From NCBI GenBank assembly GCA_036507955.1, contig DATCIH010000054.1:1-35265 (forward strand): a stretch of 35,265 bases of DNA, given 5' to 3'. Below the pieces are notes generated by a model. That model saw only the letters and a program-made list of their open reading frames with translations. It was not told where the DNA came from and searched no databases. Position numbers and translations under genes: made by a program. Source of the DNA: DATCIH01 sp036507955 (GTDB taxonomy: Bacteria; Bacillota; Clostridia; Clostridiales; Clostridiaceae). Positions 15,427-23,730 of the stretch are shown here, one piece after another (the first letter of the stretch is position 1; every line of letters begins with the position of its first letter).

Positions 15427-16338
15427 TTAGTTTTCCTTAAAAAGGTCTTTGATGACTTCTGCATCTATTCCTTTATCTTCAATTTCTATCTTTATCTCAC
15501 GATCGTCTATAATCCCTTCATAGCTTCCTGTTATAAGACTTACTTCAGTTATCGGAGTATCTACCAATACTTCTTCCTCATCTTTATTATGAATTTTTAT
15601 CCTTACCATTTCTTTTATGATATTGTTCATTACCACTTCTCCTCGTCCCCTTGGAGAATCAACAATAGAGCCAACCCTTGGTAACCTTTTCCTTATATCC
15701 TCATAGGTATCCTGTTCATAGTTGAGGCAACACATAAGCCTGCCACAAATACCAGATATTTTAGAAGGGTTAAGGGATAGATTTTGTTCCTTTGCCATCT
15801 TTATAGATACAGGAACAAAATCGCCTAAGAATGTGGAACAACACATAGCCCTTCCGCAAGCGGCTAGACCACCTATCATTTTTGCTTCATCTCTAACCCC
15901 AATCTGCCTAAGCTCAATACGTGTTCTGAATATAGTTGCTAAATCCTTTACAAGTTCTCTGAAATCAACCCTGCCATCTGCAGTAAAGTAAAAAATCACC
16001 TTGTTATTATCAAAGGTATATTCCGCCTCAATAAGCTTCATATCAAGCTTGTGACTTACTATTTTTTCAGTGCATATGACAAAGGCTTCCTTTTCCTTTT
16101 CCATGTTTTCCTTAAATTTTTTATCATCTTCTTGAGTAGCTTTTCTAATTACCGCCTTTAAAGGAGCTATTATATCCTTGCTTTCGACCTCTTTAGGGCC
16201 AATCACGCATTCTCCATATTCTATTCCTCTAGCCGTCTCAACGACTACATTATCACTTTTCTTTGCCCCGGTGGTTAAAGGATCAAAATAATACACCTTA
16301 CCAGCTTTTTTAAATCGTACTCCAACTACTGTTAGCAT
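15427..16338 (-). CDS. ricT: PSP1-domain protein RicT (YaaT)
   Basis: A 303-residue PSP1-family protein. In Bacillus, YaaT/RicT forms the Y-complex with YlbF and YmcA, which carries [4Fe-4S] clusters, assists mRNA processing by RNase Y and promotes Spo0A activation. Seen: the N-terminal VVGVRFKKAGKVYYF, the central FYFTADGRVDFRELVKDLA with RTRIELRQIGVRDEAK, then a conserved cysteine region (CGRAMCC, then GICGRLMCCLNYE) that would supply cluster ligands. It follows holB by four bases and is in the conserved yaaT place; yabA, which follows it in Bacillus, is absent. Confidence 0.92.
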   Translation of the reverse strand: MLTVVGVRFKKAGKVYYFDPLTTGAKKSDNVVVETARGIEYGECVIGPKEVESKDIIAPLKAVIRKATQEDDKKFKENMEKEKEAFVICTEKIVSHKLDMKLIEAEYTFDNNKVIFYFTADGRVDFRELVKDLATIFRTRIELRQIGVRDEAKMIGGLAACGRAMCCSTFLGDFVPVSIKMAKEQNLSLNPSKISGICGRLMCCLNYEQDTYEDIRKRLPRVGSIVDSPRGRGEVVMNNIIKEMVRIKIHNKDEEEVLVDTPITEVSLITGSYEGIIDDREIKIEIEDKGIDAEVIKDLFKEN

Positions 16339-16342
16339 GCTG

Positions 16343-17329
16343 CTATACCTCCATCATCTTAAAAATCATAGTGTCATAAACCAGTGCCAAATTTACATTG
16401 CTTAAAAGGAATCCACTAGCTTCCGCTACTATATCAAGCACCGAATTTAATCGACTTATGGAAACCATACTGGCTATTTCCTCTATTTCTTTTATCTTAT
16501 CAATATTTAATAATAACTCTGTTACACCAGTTTCTTTATAAACCATTATATCTCTAATAAAACAAACCAACCAAGTTAGTATTTCCTTCCAATTATCTTT
16601 ATCTTTAGCAAAAAAACTTTCCATGTCTAATCCTGCTTTTTTGTTTTTTTCACTAATATATTTAAGTATCAATAAAGTCTTATCTCTTAAAGCTCTAAAA
16701 TCTGCATCCTTTATAAATTTGTCTACCCTTCCAGGTATACCTTCACTAAAGGAAATCATTACTTTTTTATCTTTTCCCGATAAATCTCCATATTCTTTCG
16801 CAATGTACGCTACCATTTCTTTTTTAGTTAACCTTCTTAATAAATGGGTTTGACATCGAGACTTTACAGTTTCTAATATGGTTTCTGTGTTTTCACAAAG
16901 AAGTATAATGTATACCCCTTTGGGAGGTTCCTCAATTGTCTTTAAAAATATATTTTGTGCAGAGTGTGTCATTTTATCCGCTTCATGGACTATAATAACC
17001 TTTTTATCCCCTTCGTAGGGTTTCTTGTTTACTTCCTCGATTATACTTCTTATCTCATCTGCCCCTATGGAGAGTTTGTTGTCCTTTACCCTCCAAGTGG
17101 CCAGATCCACGTAATCTCTATCCTTATCCCTTCCTAATATCCTTAAGGCAAATTCTCTGGCAACCAGACTTTTACCTAACCCTTCTTCTCCAAAAATAAT
17201 ATGGGCATGAGATATTCGGTTTTGCAAAATTGATCCTTTGATACTATTTCTAATAACTTCATGTCCAATAATATCACCAGTATATAAATTATCTTTTCTT
17301 TCTATTTCTTGAAACTTCTCTTTTGACAT
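16343..17329 (-). CDS. holB: DNA polymerase III subunit delta'
   Basis: A 328-residue AAA+-fold clamp-loader subunit of the replisome. It has IIGHEVIRNSIKGSI at the start, the P-loop GEEGLGKS (about residues 47-54), KKVIIVHEADKMTHSAQN (Walker-B-like region), LLKTIEEPP-type NIFLKTIEEPPKGVYIILL, and sensor-1 SRCQ. The four-Cys zinc module seen between P-loop and Walker B in many delta' subunits is not present here. The ATG overlaps the darA stop by one base (TGATG), and ricT follows four bases later. The position matches holB of Bacillus; DnaX is not in the window. Confidence 0.92.
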   Translation of the reverse strand: MSKEKFQEIERKDNLYTGDIIGHEVIRNSIKGSILQNRISHAHIIFGEEGLGKSLVAREFALRILGRDKDRDYVDLATWRVKDNKLSIGADEIRSIIEEVNKKPYEGDKKVIIVHEADKMTHSAQNIFLKTIEEPPKGVYIILLCENTETILETVKSRCQTHLLRRLTKKEMVAYIAKEYGDLSGKDKKVMISFSEGIPGRVDKFIKDADFRALRDKTLLILKYISEKNKKAGLDMESFFAKDKDNWKEILTWLVCFIRDIMVYKETGVTELLLNIDKIKEIEEIASMVSISRLNSVLDIVAEASGFLLSNVNLALVYDTMIFKMMEV

Positions 17330-17658
17330 CAGATCTTAATAAACTTATCAACATCTACAACAAATATTGTTGCACCACCTACTTCTACCTCAACTGGATA
17401 AGGCACATATATACCTGTGGATCCTGCCACTGGCGAAGGAGAGGTAACCACCTGATTTCTTGTTCTACAAGTATCCTCTATCACTTTTAGAACAGTTTCA
17501 CTCTTATCATCCTCAACACCTATCATCAAGGTTGTATTTCCTGACTTTAAGAAACCTCCTGTTGTAGCTAGCTTAGTTACTCTAAACCCTGCATCTGTTA
17601 TTGCATCTATAAGTTCACTCGCATCATCATCTTGAACAATGGCCATAATTAGTTTCAT
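17329..17658 (-). CDS. darA: Cyclic-di-AMP receptor DarA/PstA (YaaQ)
   Basis: A 109-residue PII-like protein of the YaaQ/DUF970 family, known to bind cyclic-di-AMP in Bacillus, Staphylococcus and Listeria. Family features: MKLIMAIVQDDDASELIDAI at the start, the TTGGFLKSGNTTLMIG block (about 33-48), and a long T-loop-like region before VEVEVGGATIFVVDVD at the C-terminus. An extended -10 promoter (TGA-TATAAT, 17698-17703 minus) lies 40 bp upstream, so darA leads a darA-holB-ricT-HMA operon separate from tmk. yaaR, which follows yaaQ in Bacillus, is missing. Confidence 0.93.
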   Translation of the reverse strand: MKLIMAIVQDDDASELIDAITDAGFRVTKLATTGGFLKSGNTTLMIGVEDDKSETVLKVIEDTCRTRNQVVTSPSPVAGSTGIYVPYPVEVEVGGATIFVVDVDKFIKI

Positions 17659-17697
17659 GAAAAATCCTCCTTTATATTTTAAACCTATTAATTATTA

Positions 17698-17703
17698 ATT
17701 ATA
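17698..17703 (-). promoter_or_regulatory. Extended -10 promoter of the darA operon
   Basis: TATAAT with TGA directly upstream on the minus strand; the -35 is weak. Confidence 0.45.
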
Positions 17704-17755
17704 TCATAATTCTTTTCCATTATCTATTAATCGTTATATTTTGACTATAACATCT

Positions 17756-18373
17756 TTACATAACAAAGGTTTGAATTTTATTCAGAATTTCTTTATGAAC
17801 CTCTATTAGTTCCTTTGTAGCATCAATAATCATAATATCCTTTCCCTTTGATAGCTCTATGTAGCCTTCATAAACCTTTTTATGAAATTCCAAGCCACTA
17901 TTTTCTAATCTATCAAGTTTTTTTTGTTCAGCCTTTCTTTTTAGACCTAACTCAAAGGGAATCATAAGCATAAATGTGAAATCTACAATAAGGCCTGATA
18001 AGGCGGCTTCATTAATGCTTTTAATATTATCAATGCCCAAATTTCTACCTATTCCCTGATATACAATCGATGAGGTTACAAATCTATCACAAATAACCAT
18101 TACTCCCTTTTCTATTGCAGGCTTAATAACCTCCTCAACAAGCTGAGCTCTTGATGCTGCGCATAATAAAGCTTCACACATAGGACTCATATTTATGTTT
18201 TTATTATCTAAAATAATAGTTCTTATCTTTTCACTTATATTAGCACCCCCAGGTTCTCTAGTACATAATACTTCTTCACCCTTTTCTTTAAAATATTGCT
18301 CCAAGAGCTTTATTTGAGTTGATTTACCGCAGCCATCTGGACCCTCTAGAACAATGAGTAAACCTTTTTTCAT
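17756..18373 (-). CDS. tmk: Thymidylate kinase
   Basis: A 205-residue kinase that phosphorylates dTMP to dTDP. P-loop EGPDGCGKSTQ (about residues 9-19), the DR(F/Y) motif CDRFVTSSIVYQG, TREPGG, and a lid with RKAEQKKLDRLE are all typical. The ATG at 18373 is supported by AAAGGAGA upstream; the same frame extends further up into the decarboxylase gene but only as a shadow. It starts 14 bases after the Orn/Lys decarboxylase, the order found near the origin of Bacillus. Confidence 0.95.
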   Translation of the reverse strand: MKKGLLIVLEGPDGCGKSTQIKLLEQYFKEKGEEVLCTREPGGANISEKIRTIILDNKNINMSPMCEALLCAASRAQLVEEVIKPAIEKGVMVICDRFVTSSIVYQGIGRNLGIDNIKSINEAALSGLIVDFTFMLMIPFELGLKRKAEQKKLDRLENSGLEFHKKVYEGYIELSKGKDIMIIDATKELIEVHKEILNKIQTFVM

Positions 18374-18387
18374 AACTTTCTCTCCTT

Positions 18388-19824
18388 TTAGCTTATAATT
18401 ACTGATATTTTTGTATCTTCCATGCCATTTAAAGAAATATTGTTTTTTAAATAATATTCTATAACTTCTAAAGTTTCCATATCTATGATCTCCCCAGGCA
18501 TAATAATAGGCACCCCCGGCGGATAAGGTATCACAGCTTTTCCACATATTCTACCTAAGGAACCCTTCAATTCAATATAGAACTTTTTCATATCAAAAGC
18601 TTCATATGGCAAAATTTCCATCTGAGGAATATGATTTAGCTCTACCTTAAAGGTTTCCTCTTTGGTAGCCACCTTAATATAGTCCTTTAGAGTCTTATAT
18701 AAAATCAAGAGATCTTCTTCCTTGTTAAAGGGAGATAGAATTAGAACAATATTTGAGTTATCTCGCATTTCAGCCGTGATTTTATTAATCCTTAAGTATT
18801 CAAATAGCTCCTTAGTATTTCCACCTTTTAAATTTATTACATACCTAGTCCTATCTAAATTATAAGCCCATCCTTTGATATCCTGGTGCGATATGATATG
18901 AAGTCCTGGAAGTTCATTAATTAAAATCATATATTTTAAGGATAAGTCTATAAGCTCTTCATAAGCTTTGTTACCATAGTTCTCCAAGTAGTATCTTGCA
19001 TAATCCATAGAACACATAAACATATATGAGGGGCTTGTACTTAAAAAGCTTCTTAAATAAAATTCTGTCTTTTCGTAGTCCACGTCACTTAGCTGCCTTA
19101 GCTTCGAGGATATATGTAAAAATGCGGTTTGGGTTAAACTTGGCAGCGTTTTATGAGCGCTCATCACCGACATATCTACTCTTTCGCCAATTGCACTCTC
19201 TGGAAGTCCCTTGGAAAAGCCAAAATGAGCTCCATGAGCTGAATCTATTAAAACCCTTAAGCCCTTTTCTTTTGCTGCTATAGTTAATTTATTTATATCA
19301 AAGCATATACCATAATAGTTTGGATAGGTTAGAATAACTCCCTTAGCATCCAAATTATCATCTAAAAGACTGGCAAAATGCTCCTCATCAATTGAGAGAG
19401 GAGCATTATAGCTAGTATGAACTTTATTTTTTATATAAATAGGCTTAAGTTTCCTCATTATTATTCCATTTATTATTGATTTGTGACAGTTTCTTTCAAC
19501 CAAAACCTTATCTCCCTCTTGGAAAGAGGAAAATATCATGGTTAAATTTCCACTGGTACTACCGTTTACCAGAAAGTATGACCTACTGCTACCATATAAA
19601 TCCCGTAGTAGGTTTTGTGCATTTTTTATGATACCCTCTGGTGAATGAAGATTATCCACGCCTTCAACCTCTGTAATATCATAGCTTATAAAGTTTTTGA
19701 TTAGTTCTTCTCCCACCTTAGTGCATAGAAAGCCCCTTCCTCCCTTATGCCCAGGCATATTAAAGGATACATTGTTTTCCTTAATATATTTTGTTACTCC
19801 ATCTATAAGTGGTAATTGGGACAC
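18388..19824 (-). CDS. Orn/Lys/Arg decarboxylase family protein (YaaO-like)
   Basis: A 478-residue PLP-dependent fold-type I decarboxylase, group III, of the short (no wing domain) Gram-positive type. Seen: FNMPGHKGGRG near the start, SYFLVNGSTSGNL, VLVERNCHKS, DSAHGAHF, and the PLP lysine K225 in MSAHKTLPSLTQ; the C-terminal domain ends with YPPGVPIIMPGE. The substrate (lysine, arginine or ornithine) cannot be read from the sequence. The GTG start has GAGAGG seven bases upstream and overlaps csfB by 22 bp. It sits between csfB and tmk as yaaO does. Confidence 0.9.
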   Translation of the reverse strand: MSQLPLIDGVTKYIKENNVSFNMPGHKGGRGFLCTKVGEELIKNFISYDITEVEGVDNLHSPEGIIKNAQNLLRDLYGSSRSYFLVNGSTSGNLTMIFSSFQEGDKVLVERNCHKSIINGIIMRKLKPIYIKNKVHTSYNAPLSIDEEHFASLLDDNLDAKGVILTYPNYYGICFDINKLTIAAKEKGLRVLIDSAHGAHFGFSKGLPESAIGERVDMSVMSAHKTLPSLTQTAFLHISSKLRQLSDVDYEKTEFYLRSFLSTSPSYMFMCSMDYARYYLENYGNKAYEELIDLSLKYMILINELPGLHIISHQDIKGWAYNLDRTRYVINLKGGNTKELFEYLRINKITAEMRDNSNIVLILSPFNKEEDLLILYKTLKDYIKVATKEETFKVELNHIPQMEILPYEAFDMKKFYIELKGSLGRICGKAVIPYPPGVPIIMPGEIIDMETLEVIEYYLKNNISLNGMEDTKISVIIS

Positions 19825-20015
19825 CTTAGATCCTCTCCCCGTAATATATCGTTTACCAAGTTCTTTTTTATGCGGTCCTTGTAATACTCATATAGGTCCG
19901 TTTCTTGACTAGAAGTTACAAGTCTATCCTCACAAGACCTACATATACCTTTTCCTCTGATTATTATACCATTACTTAGAGGCTTTCTACATATAATACA
20001 AATTTGTTTCCTCAT
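19803..20015 (-). CDS. csfB: Anti-sigma-G factor Gin
   Basis: A 70-residue protein matching Gin/CsfB, the inhibitor that keeps SigG silent until late forespore development and later also acts on SigE. Two CxxC pairs (CIIC, residues 6-9; CRSC, about 26-29) form the expected zinc knuckle, with the YEYYKDRIKK helix after it. AAGGAGG precedes the ATG. It overlaps the start of the decarboxylase gene by 22 bp. In Bacillus the gene is under SigF; I could not identify a clear SigF promoter here. Its presence supports a spore-forming host. Confidence 0.88.
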   Translation of the reverse strand: MRKQICIICRKPLSNGIIIRGKGICRSCEDRLVTSSQETDLYEYYKDRIKKNLVNDILRGEDLRCPNYHL

Positions 20016-20204
20016 ATTTCCTCCTTGAAAATACTACTTACCCTTAATCATTTTTGCCTCATATCTATATTTTATTCAACTTGAGTCCGATTTTTATTTT
20101 GTCCACATATATTTTTAAAAATAAATATTTTTTTTTATAATGGAGATAATAAATCTATTAGATAATATATAAAAAATTAGTAAAAGTGAGGTATCGATAG
20201 TTTT

Positions 20205-21326
20205 ATGAAGCAAGAAATGATATCCTATGTGAGCACTATAAAGGATGAAATATTATCCATATCAAAATACATGTATGCGAATCCTGAAAAAAGCTATGAA
20301 GAATTTAAATGCTGTGATTTGTTATCAAAAATACTTCTAAACCATGGGTTTAACGTTATAAATAATTATTGTGATACGCCTACAGCTTTTTATGGTGAAT
20401 TTGGCCATGGACACCCAAAAATATGCTTTATTTGTCACCTGGATGCTTCAGAAAAGGATGGCCATAGTTCTGGGCACAATGTAACTACAGCTATTTCTGT
20501 GGGAGCAGCCCTAGCACTTAGCAAAATCTTGAATAAAATAGATGGGACTGTTATAGTTTTAGGTTGTCCTGGAGAATATCTTGGAGGCTCCAAGCTTGCC
20601 TTATCTAAGGAGGGCGCCTTTAAGGATATAGATGCTACAATGCTAATCCAACCTTATATTGAGACTATGGAAAGTGGGACTTCTAAAGCTAAACTTCCTG
20701 TTAAAATAGCTTTTGACAAAAAATGTTTCCCCCCAGAGGTCTTAAATCTTAATTCTTCCTTAGATGCTTGTCTTTATGTTTTTAATGGTTTTAGTCTTCT
20801 TGAGAAAAGCTTCCCTAAAGAGGTTGCCTTAGAGGATTTAGAAGTGAAGGGAGGAGATCTTCATTCAGAGGTAAAATTATTATTGGCTGCAGATAAATCT
20901 GATACTATGGAAATGATAAGAAAAAAGATGAAAGAATTAGTTACCACTACCTCTAACATATTTGATATTCCCTGTACCTTTTCCATATACCAGCATCCTA
21001 GTGCGGAGCTAAAATCGAACCAAACACTATCAAGAATATTTTCTCACAATCTAAAGGAAGCGGGGATTATAGATATAAAAGAGCCTACTCAATCTTGTTT
21101 GGGCTGTAGTTTGGGCTGCATAAGCAAAGATATTCCTTGTATACATCCTTATATATCCATCATTGAGGATCAGAAAATAACCTTCCCATCCCCTGAATTT
21201 GCCTTAGCTACCCAATCCTACTATGCAGAAAAAAGATTACTTCAAGGTGTTGAGGCTTTAGCAAAGACTGCCTTCGACTTAATGGAAAATCAAGAGCTAC
21301 TGTTGGAAGTAAGAAAAGATCAGTGA
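20205..21326 (+). CDS. M20 peptidase-like protein, altered metal site
   Basis: A 373-residue M20-family (AbgB/amidohydrolase-like) protein. The fold is recognisable: ICFICHLDAS, SSGHNVTTAISVGAALAL, GTVIVLGCPGEYLGGSK, and a late IHPYI. Compared with active members, however, the usual ACGH reads SSGH, the PAEE pair reads PGEY, and the later HP reads QP, so several metal-ligand positions are changed while GH and the C-terminal H remain. It may be inactive or have a different chemistry. The ribosome site is weak (GTGAGGT, over ten bases away). It is followed 57 bp later by the LD-carboxypeptidase gene on the same strand. Confidence 0.75.
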   Translation: MKQEMISYVSTIKDEILSISKYMYANPEKSYEEFKCCDLLSKILLNHGFNVINNYCDTPTAFYGEFGHGHPKICFICHLDASEKDGHSSGHNVTTAISVGAALALSKILNKIDGTVIVLGCPGEYLGGSKLALSKEGAFKDIDATMLIQPYIETMESGTSKAKLPVKIAFDKKCFPPEVLNLNSSLDACLYVFNGFSLLEKSFPKEVALEDLEVKGGDLHSEVKLLLAADKSDTMEMIRKKMKELVTTTSNIFDIPCTFSIYQHPSAELKSNQTLSRIFSHNLKEAGIIDIKEPTQSCLGCSLGCISKDIPCIHPYISIIEDQKITFPSPEFALATQSYYAEKRLLQGVEALAKTAFDLMENQELLLEVRKDQ

Positions 21327-21383
21327 CATATATAAATTTATAGACTAATATAGTAGTATATATCAATCTAAGGATGTGAAGAA

Positions 21384-22298
21384 ATGCTTGGTAAAAGCTT
21401 AAAGATTGGGGCAACCATAGGTATTATATCTCCTGCTAGCCCAGAGGAGCCTACAGCTATAAAAAATGGAATAGCCTTTTTAGAAAATAGAGCCTTTAAG
21501 GTAAAGGAAGGCCCTCACATTTATGACAAGTGGGGTTACCTTGCAGGTAAGGATGAGGATAGAGCTTCCGATTTAAATAATTTTTTTAAGGATGATTCAG
21601 TAGATGGCATTCTTTGTGTAAGAGGAGGCTATGGTACCATGCGAATGTTATCCATGATAGATCTAGAAGTTATAAGAAATAACCCTAAAGTATTTATAGG
21701 GTTTAGCGATATCACCGCAATATTAAACTATATATCTTTAAATACGGGTCTTATAACCTTTCATGGTCCTATGGGCACATCTCGTTTAGAAGATCCTTAT
21801 ACTTGTGATAGCCTTTTTAATACTTTAAGCCAAGTTAAGCCCTATGAACTTGAAAATCCTGAGGGTTATCCTTTAATTTGTGGGTATGGTGGAGAGGCAA
21901 AAGGGAAATTGATTGGTGGAAATCTTAGCCTTATAACCTCCAGCATAGGAACCCCTTATTCATTAAGATTTGAAGATAACATACTTTTTATTGAGGATAT
22001 AGATGAAGCACCTTATAAAATAGATAGGATGTTAACTCATCTATTAAACTGTGGTGCACTTCAGGCCTGTAGTGGCTTTATCGTTGGCCAATTTGAAAAA
22101 TGCGAGCTTCCTCACTATGAAAGAAGCTTAACCTTAAAGGAAATATTTGAAGATAGACTATTAAGTCTTAAGAAGCCAACTATATTAGGTCTTATGACTG
22201 GTCATGGCTATCCGAAGCTAACCATTCCTATTGGTGCTAACATTGAAATTATTCCTGAGGAGGGTAAAATTAGTGTTACAGAAGCTGTGGTTAAATAA
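21384..22298 (+). CDS. S66 family LD-carboxypeptidase
   Basis: A 304-residue serine peptidase of family S66 (LdcA/MccF). It would remove the terminal D-Ala from muropeptide tetrapeptides in recycling, or act as an immunity-type peptidase. Motifs: ATIGIISPASPEEP at the start, VRGGYGTMR, the nucleophile Ser in GFSDITAIL (about residue 112), GGNLSLITSSIG, the Glu in FIEDIDEAPYKIDRML and the His in TGHGYPKLTIPIG. AAGGATGTG upstream of the ATG is the ribosome site. It ends at a strong terminator and is probably co-transcribed with the M20-like gene. LdcA is the likelier role; no microcin genes are near. Confidence 0.9.
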   Translation: MLGKSLKIGATIGIISPASPEEPTAIKNGIAFLENRAFKVKEGPHIYDKWGYLAGKDEDRASDLNNFFKDDSVDGILCVRGGYGTMRMLSMIDLEVIRNNPKVFIGFSDITAILNYISLNTGLITFHGPMGTSRLEDPYTCDSLFNTLSQVKPYELENPEGYPLICGYGGEAKGKLIGGNLSLITSSIGTPYSLRFEDNILFIEDIDEAPYKIDRMLTHLLNCGALQACSGFIVGQFEKCELPHYERSLTLKEIFEDRLLSLKKPTILGLMTGHGYPKLTIPIGANIEIIPEEGKISVTEAVVK

Positions 22299-22360
22299 TT
22301 AATTGAGAGTTTTTCTAAGATGATTCCTATGAAAAGCTCTTTATGAGTATGAAAATACAA

Positions 22361-22394
22361 ACAAAAATCACAGACACCTGTGATTTTTGTTTTA
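22361..22394. terminator. Bidirectional terminator after the S66 gene
   Basis: ACAAAAATCACAG and its exact complement around ACAC, T-run on + and A-run before the stem, between convergent genes. Confidence 0.85.
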
Positions 22395-22422
22395 TGGTTC
22401 ATTCATTAATGTACATTTATTT

Positions 22423-23523
22423 TTAATATTTGCTCCTAATATTAATTTTCATATACTGATCATATAATTGTTCAAAAGATTCGTATCGTACAACCTTTCT
22501 TCCCACCTTGTTGTATTCTTCCAAGTATTCATCCATTGTATGCATGAATTTTCTCTTAAATAAAGCAAGATTATCAGCATCAAAATACTGCATTATATCA
22601 AATCTCTTAGTTCCTCTAGTTTCAGTCATTTCCTCAAGGTAACCATGTGCTCCCAATGCAACTTGGTAGGCATAGGATTTATCATTTGCTTCCACACTTT
22701 TTATAACCTTATTGCGTACGTTGCACCATAATTCTTCATAGGTGCCCTTAAGATTATCGTATGTAGGTACTGCATGTTCAACAAGGTCTGAATACATTTT
22801 GTTATATAACTGGACGATGCTATAAAGAATTTCGTATGAAGTACTTCTGATTTGTTCTATTGTCTTAGCTTCAATCACAGACATATATATCTTTTCAAAA
22901 TTGTCGGGCATATATTTGTAAGTGGCCAGTTCTTCCAAATATCTCTTAACTCCGCGTTTGAAATAAGTGTTATTTAGGTTTGTAATTGCATTTATCAGAT
23001 TATACGTTGACTTGCCTGACGCATATCTTACCAAGCCAATATCATCAGTTAGTAAGGTGTTGACATATTCTTGTTTTGCACAGTCAATATACTTTTTTGC
23101 TCTTTCAATACATGCTTTTCCTATCGGAATAGCTAGAATATCAAGCGCCTTTTGTTTGTAAGCATTAAATCTTTCCATGTATTCAGGTTTGGCGCAATAT
23201 AATATCTGTAAATTAATCAGATGCGATATCATAGGACTATCCAGATTAGATTCTGCTTTAATTCTCGTTTCCCATGGGGTGCAATAAATATCATAGCCAA
23301 CATCATCTAGTATAAATGTAGAAGATATATCCCATCCACGGTCTGTATTGTTAATAATTATCAAATCAAGATCACTTTTTTCATGAAAATCCCCGGTACT
23401 AAAAGAACCTGTAAGCCCAATTATTGCAATATCATCTGAGAAATCTCTTTTAGAACGTTCAATTACCATATTTATTAATTTATCATTCTTATTAAGCAAC
23501 TTTGTCTTCATCATTTCATCCAT
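22423..23523 (-). CDS. Nucleotidyltransferase-domain protein
   Basis: A 366-residue protein with an N-terminal minimal nucleotidyltransferase (pol-beta fold) domain: IGLTGSFSTGDFHEKSDLDL gives GS...DxD (about residues 38-54) with a further acidic beta strand (YDIYCTPWE). The rest is alpha-helical (about 110-366), like aminoglycoside-type or DUF4037-like enzymes. GGGGGAG precedes the ATG. Substrate unknown; antibiotic adenylylation is possible but not supported by anything else here. It stands alone on the minus strand. Confidence 0.75.
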   Translation of the reverse strand: MDEMMKTKLLNKNDKLINMVIERSKRDFSDDIAIIGLTGSFSTGDFHEKSDLDLIIINNTDRGWDISSTFILDDVGYDIYCTPWETRIKAESNLDSPMISHLINLQILYCAKPEYMERFNAYKQKALDILAIPIGKACIERAKKYIDCAKQEYVNTLLTDDIGLVRYASGKSTYNLINAITNLNNTYFKRGVKRYLEELATYKYMPDNFEKIYMSVIEAKTIEQIRSTSYEILYSIVQLYNKMYSDLVEHAVPTYDNLKGTYEELWCNVRNKVIKSVEANDKSYAYQVALGAHGYLEEMTETRGTKRFDIMQYFDADNLALFKRKFMHTMDEYLEEYNKVGRKVVRYESFEQLYDQYMKINIRSKY

Positions 23524-23664
23524 ATTTATTCTCCCCCCTCAATTAGCATGCCAATATTATTACTACCTGTACCCTAAAAATCGAATGAATTATGTGATAT
23601 ATATAATTTTAATGTTTTGTATATTAAAATTAAAGATAATAATCATTTCTATATCATTCTTTAT

Positions 23665-23697
23665 AAAAAAGCTACCACCCAATGAGTAGTAGCTTAA
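23665..23697 (-). terminator. Terminator of the ABC-F gene
   Basis: A minus-strand AGCTAC...GTAGCT hairpin followed by TTTTTT, about 35 bp past the stop. Confidence 0.75.
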
Positions 23698-23730
23698 ATA
23701 TATCTGTAAATAACCAGTATCAATAATTTG

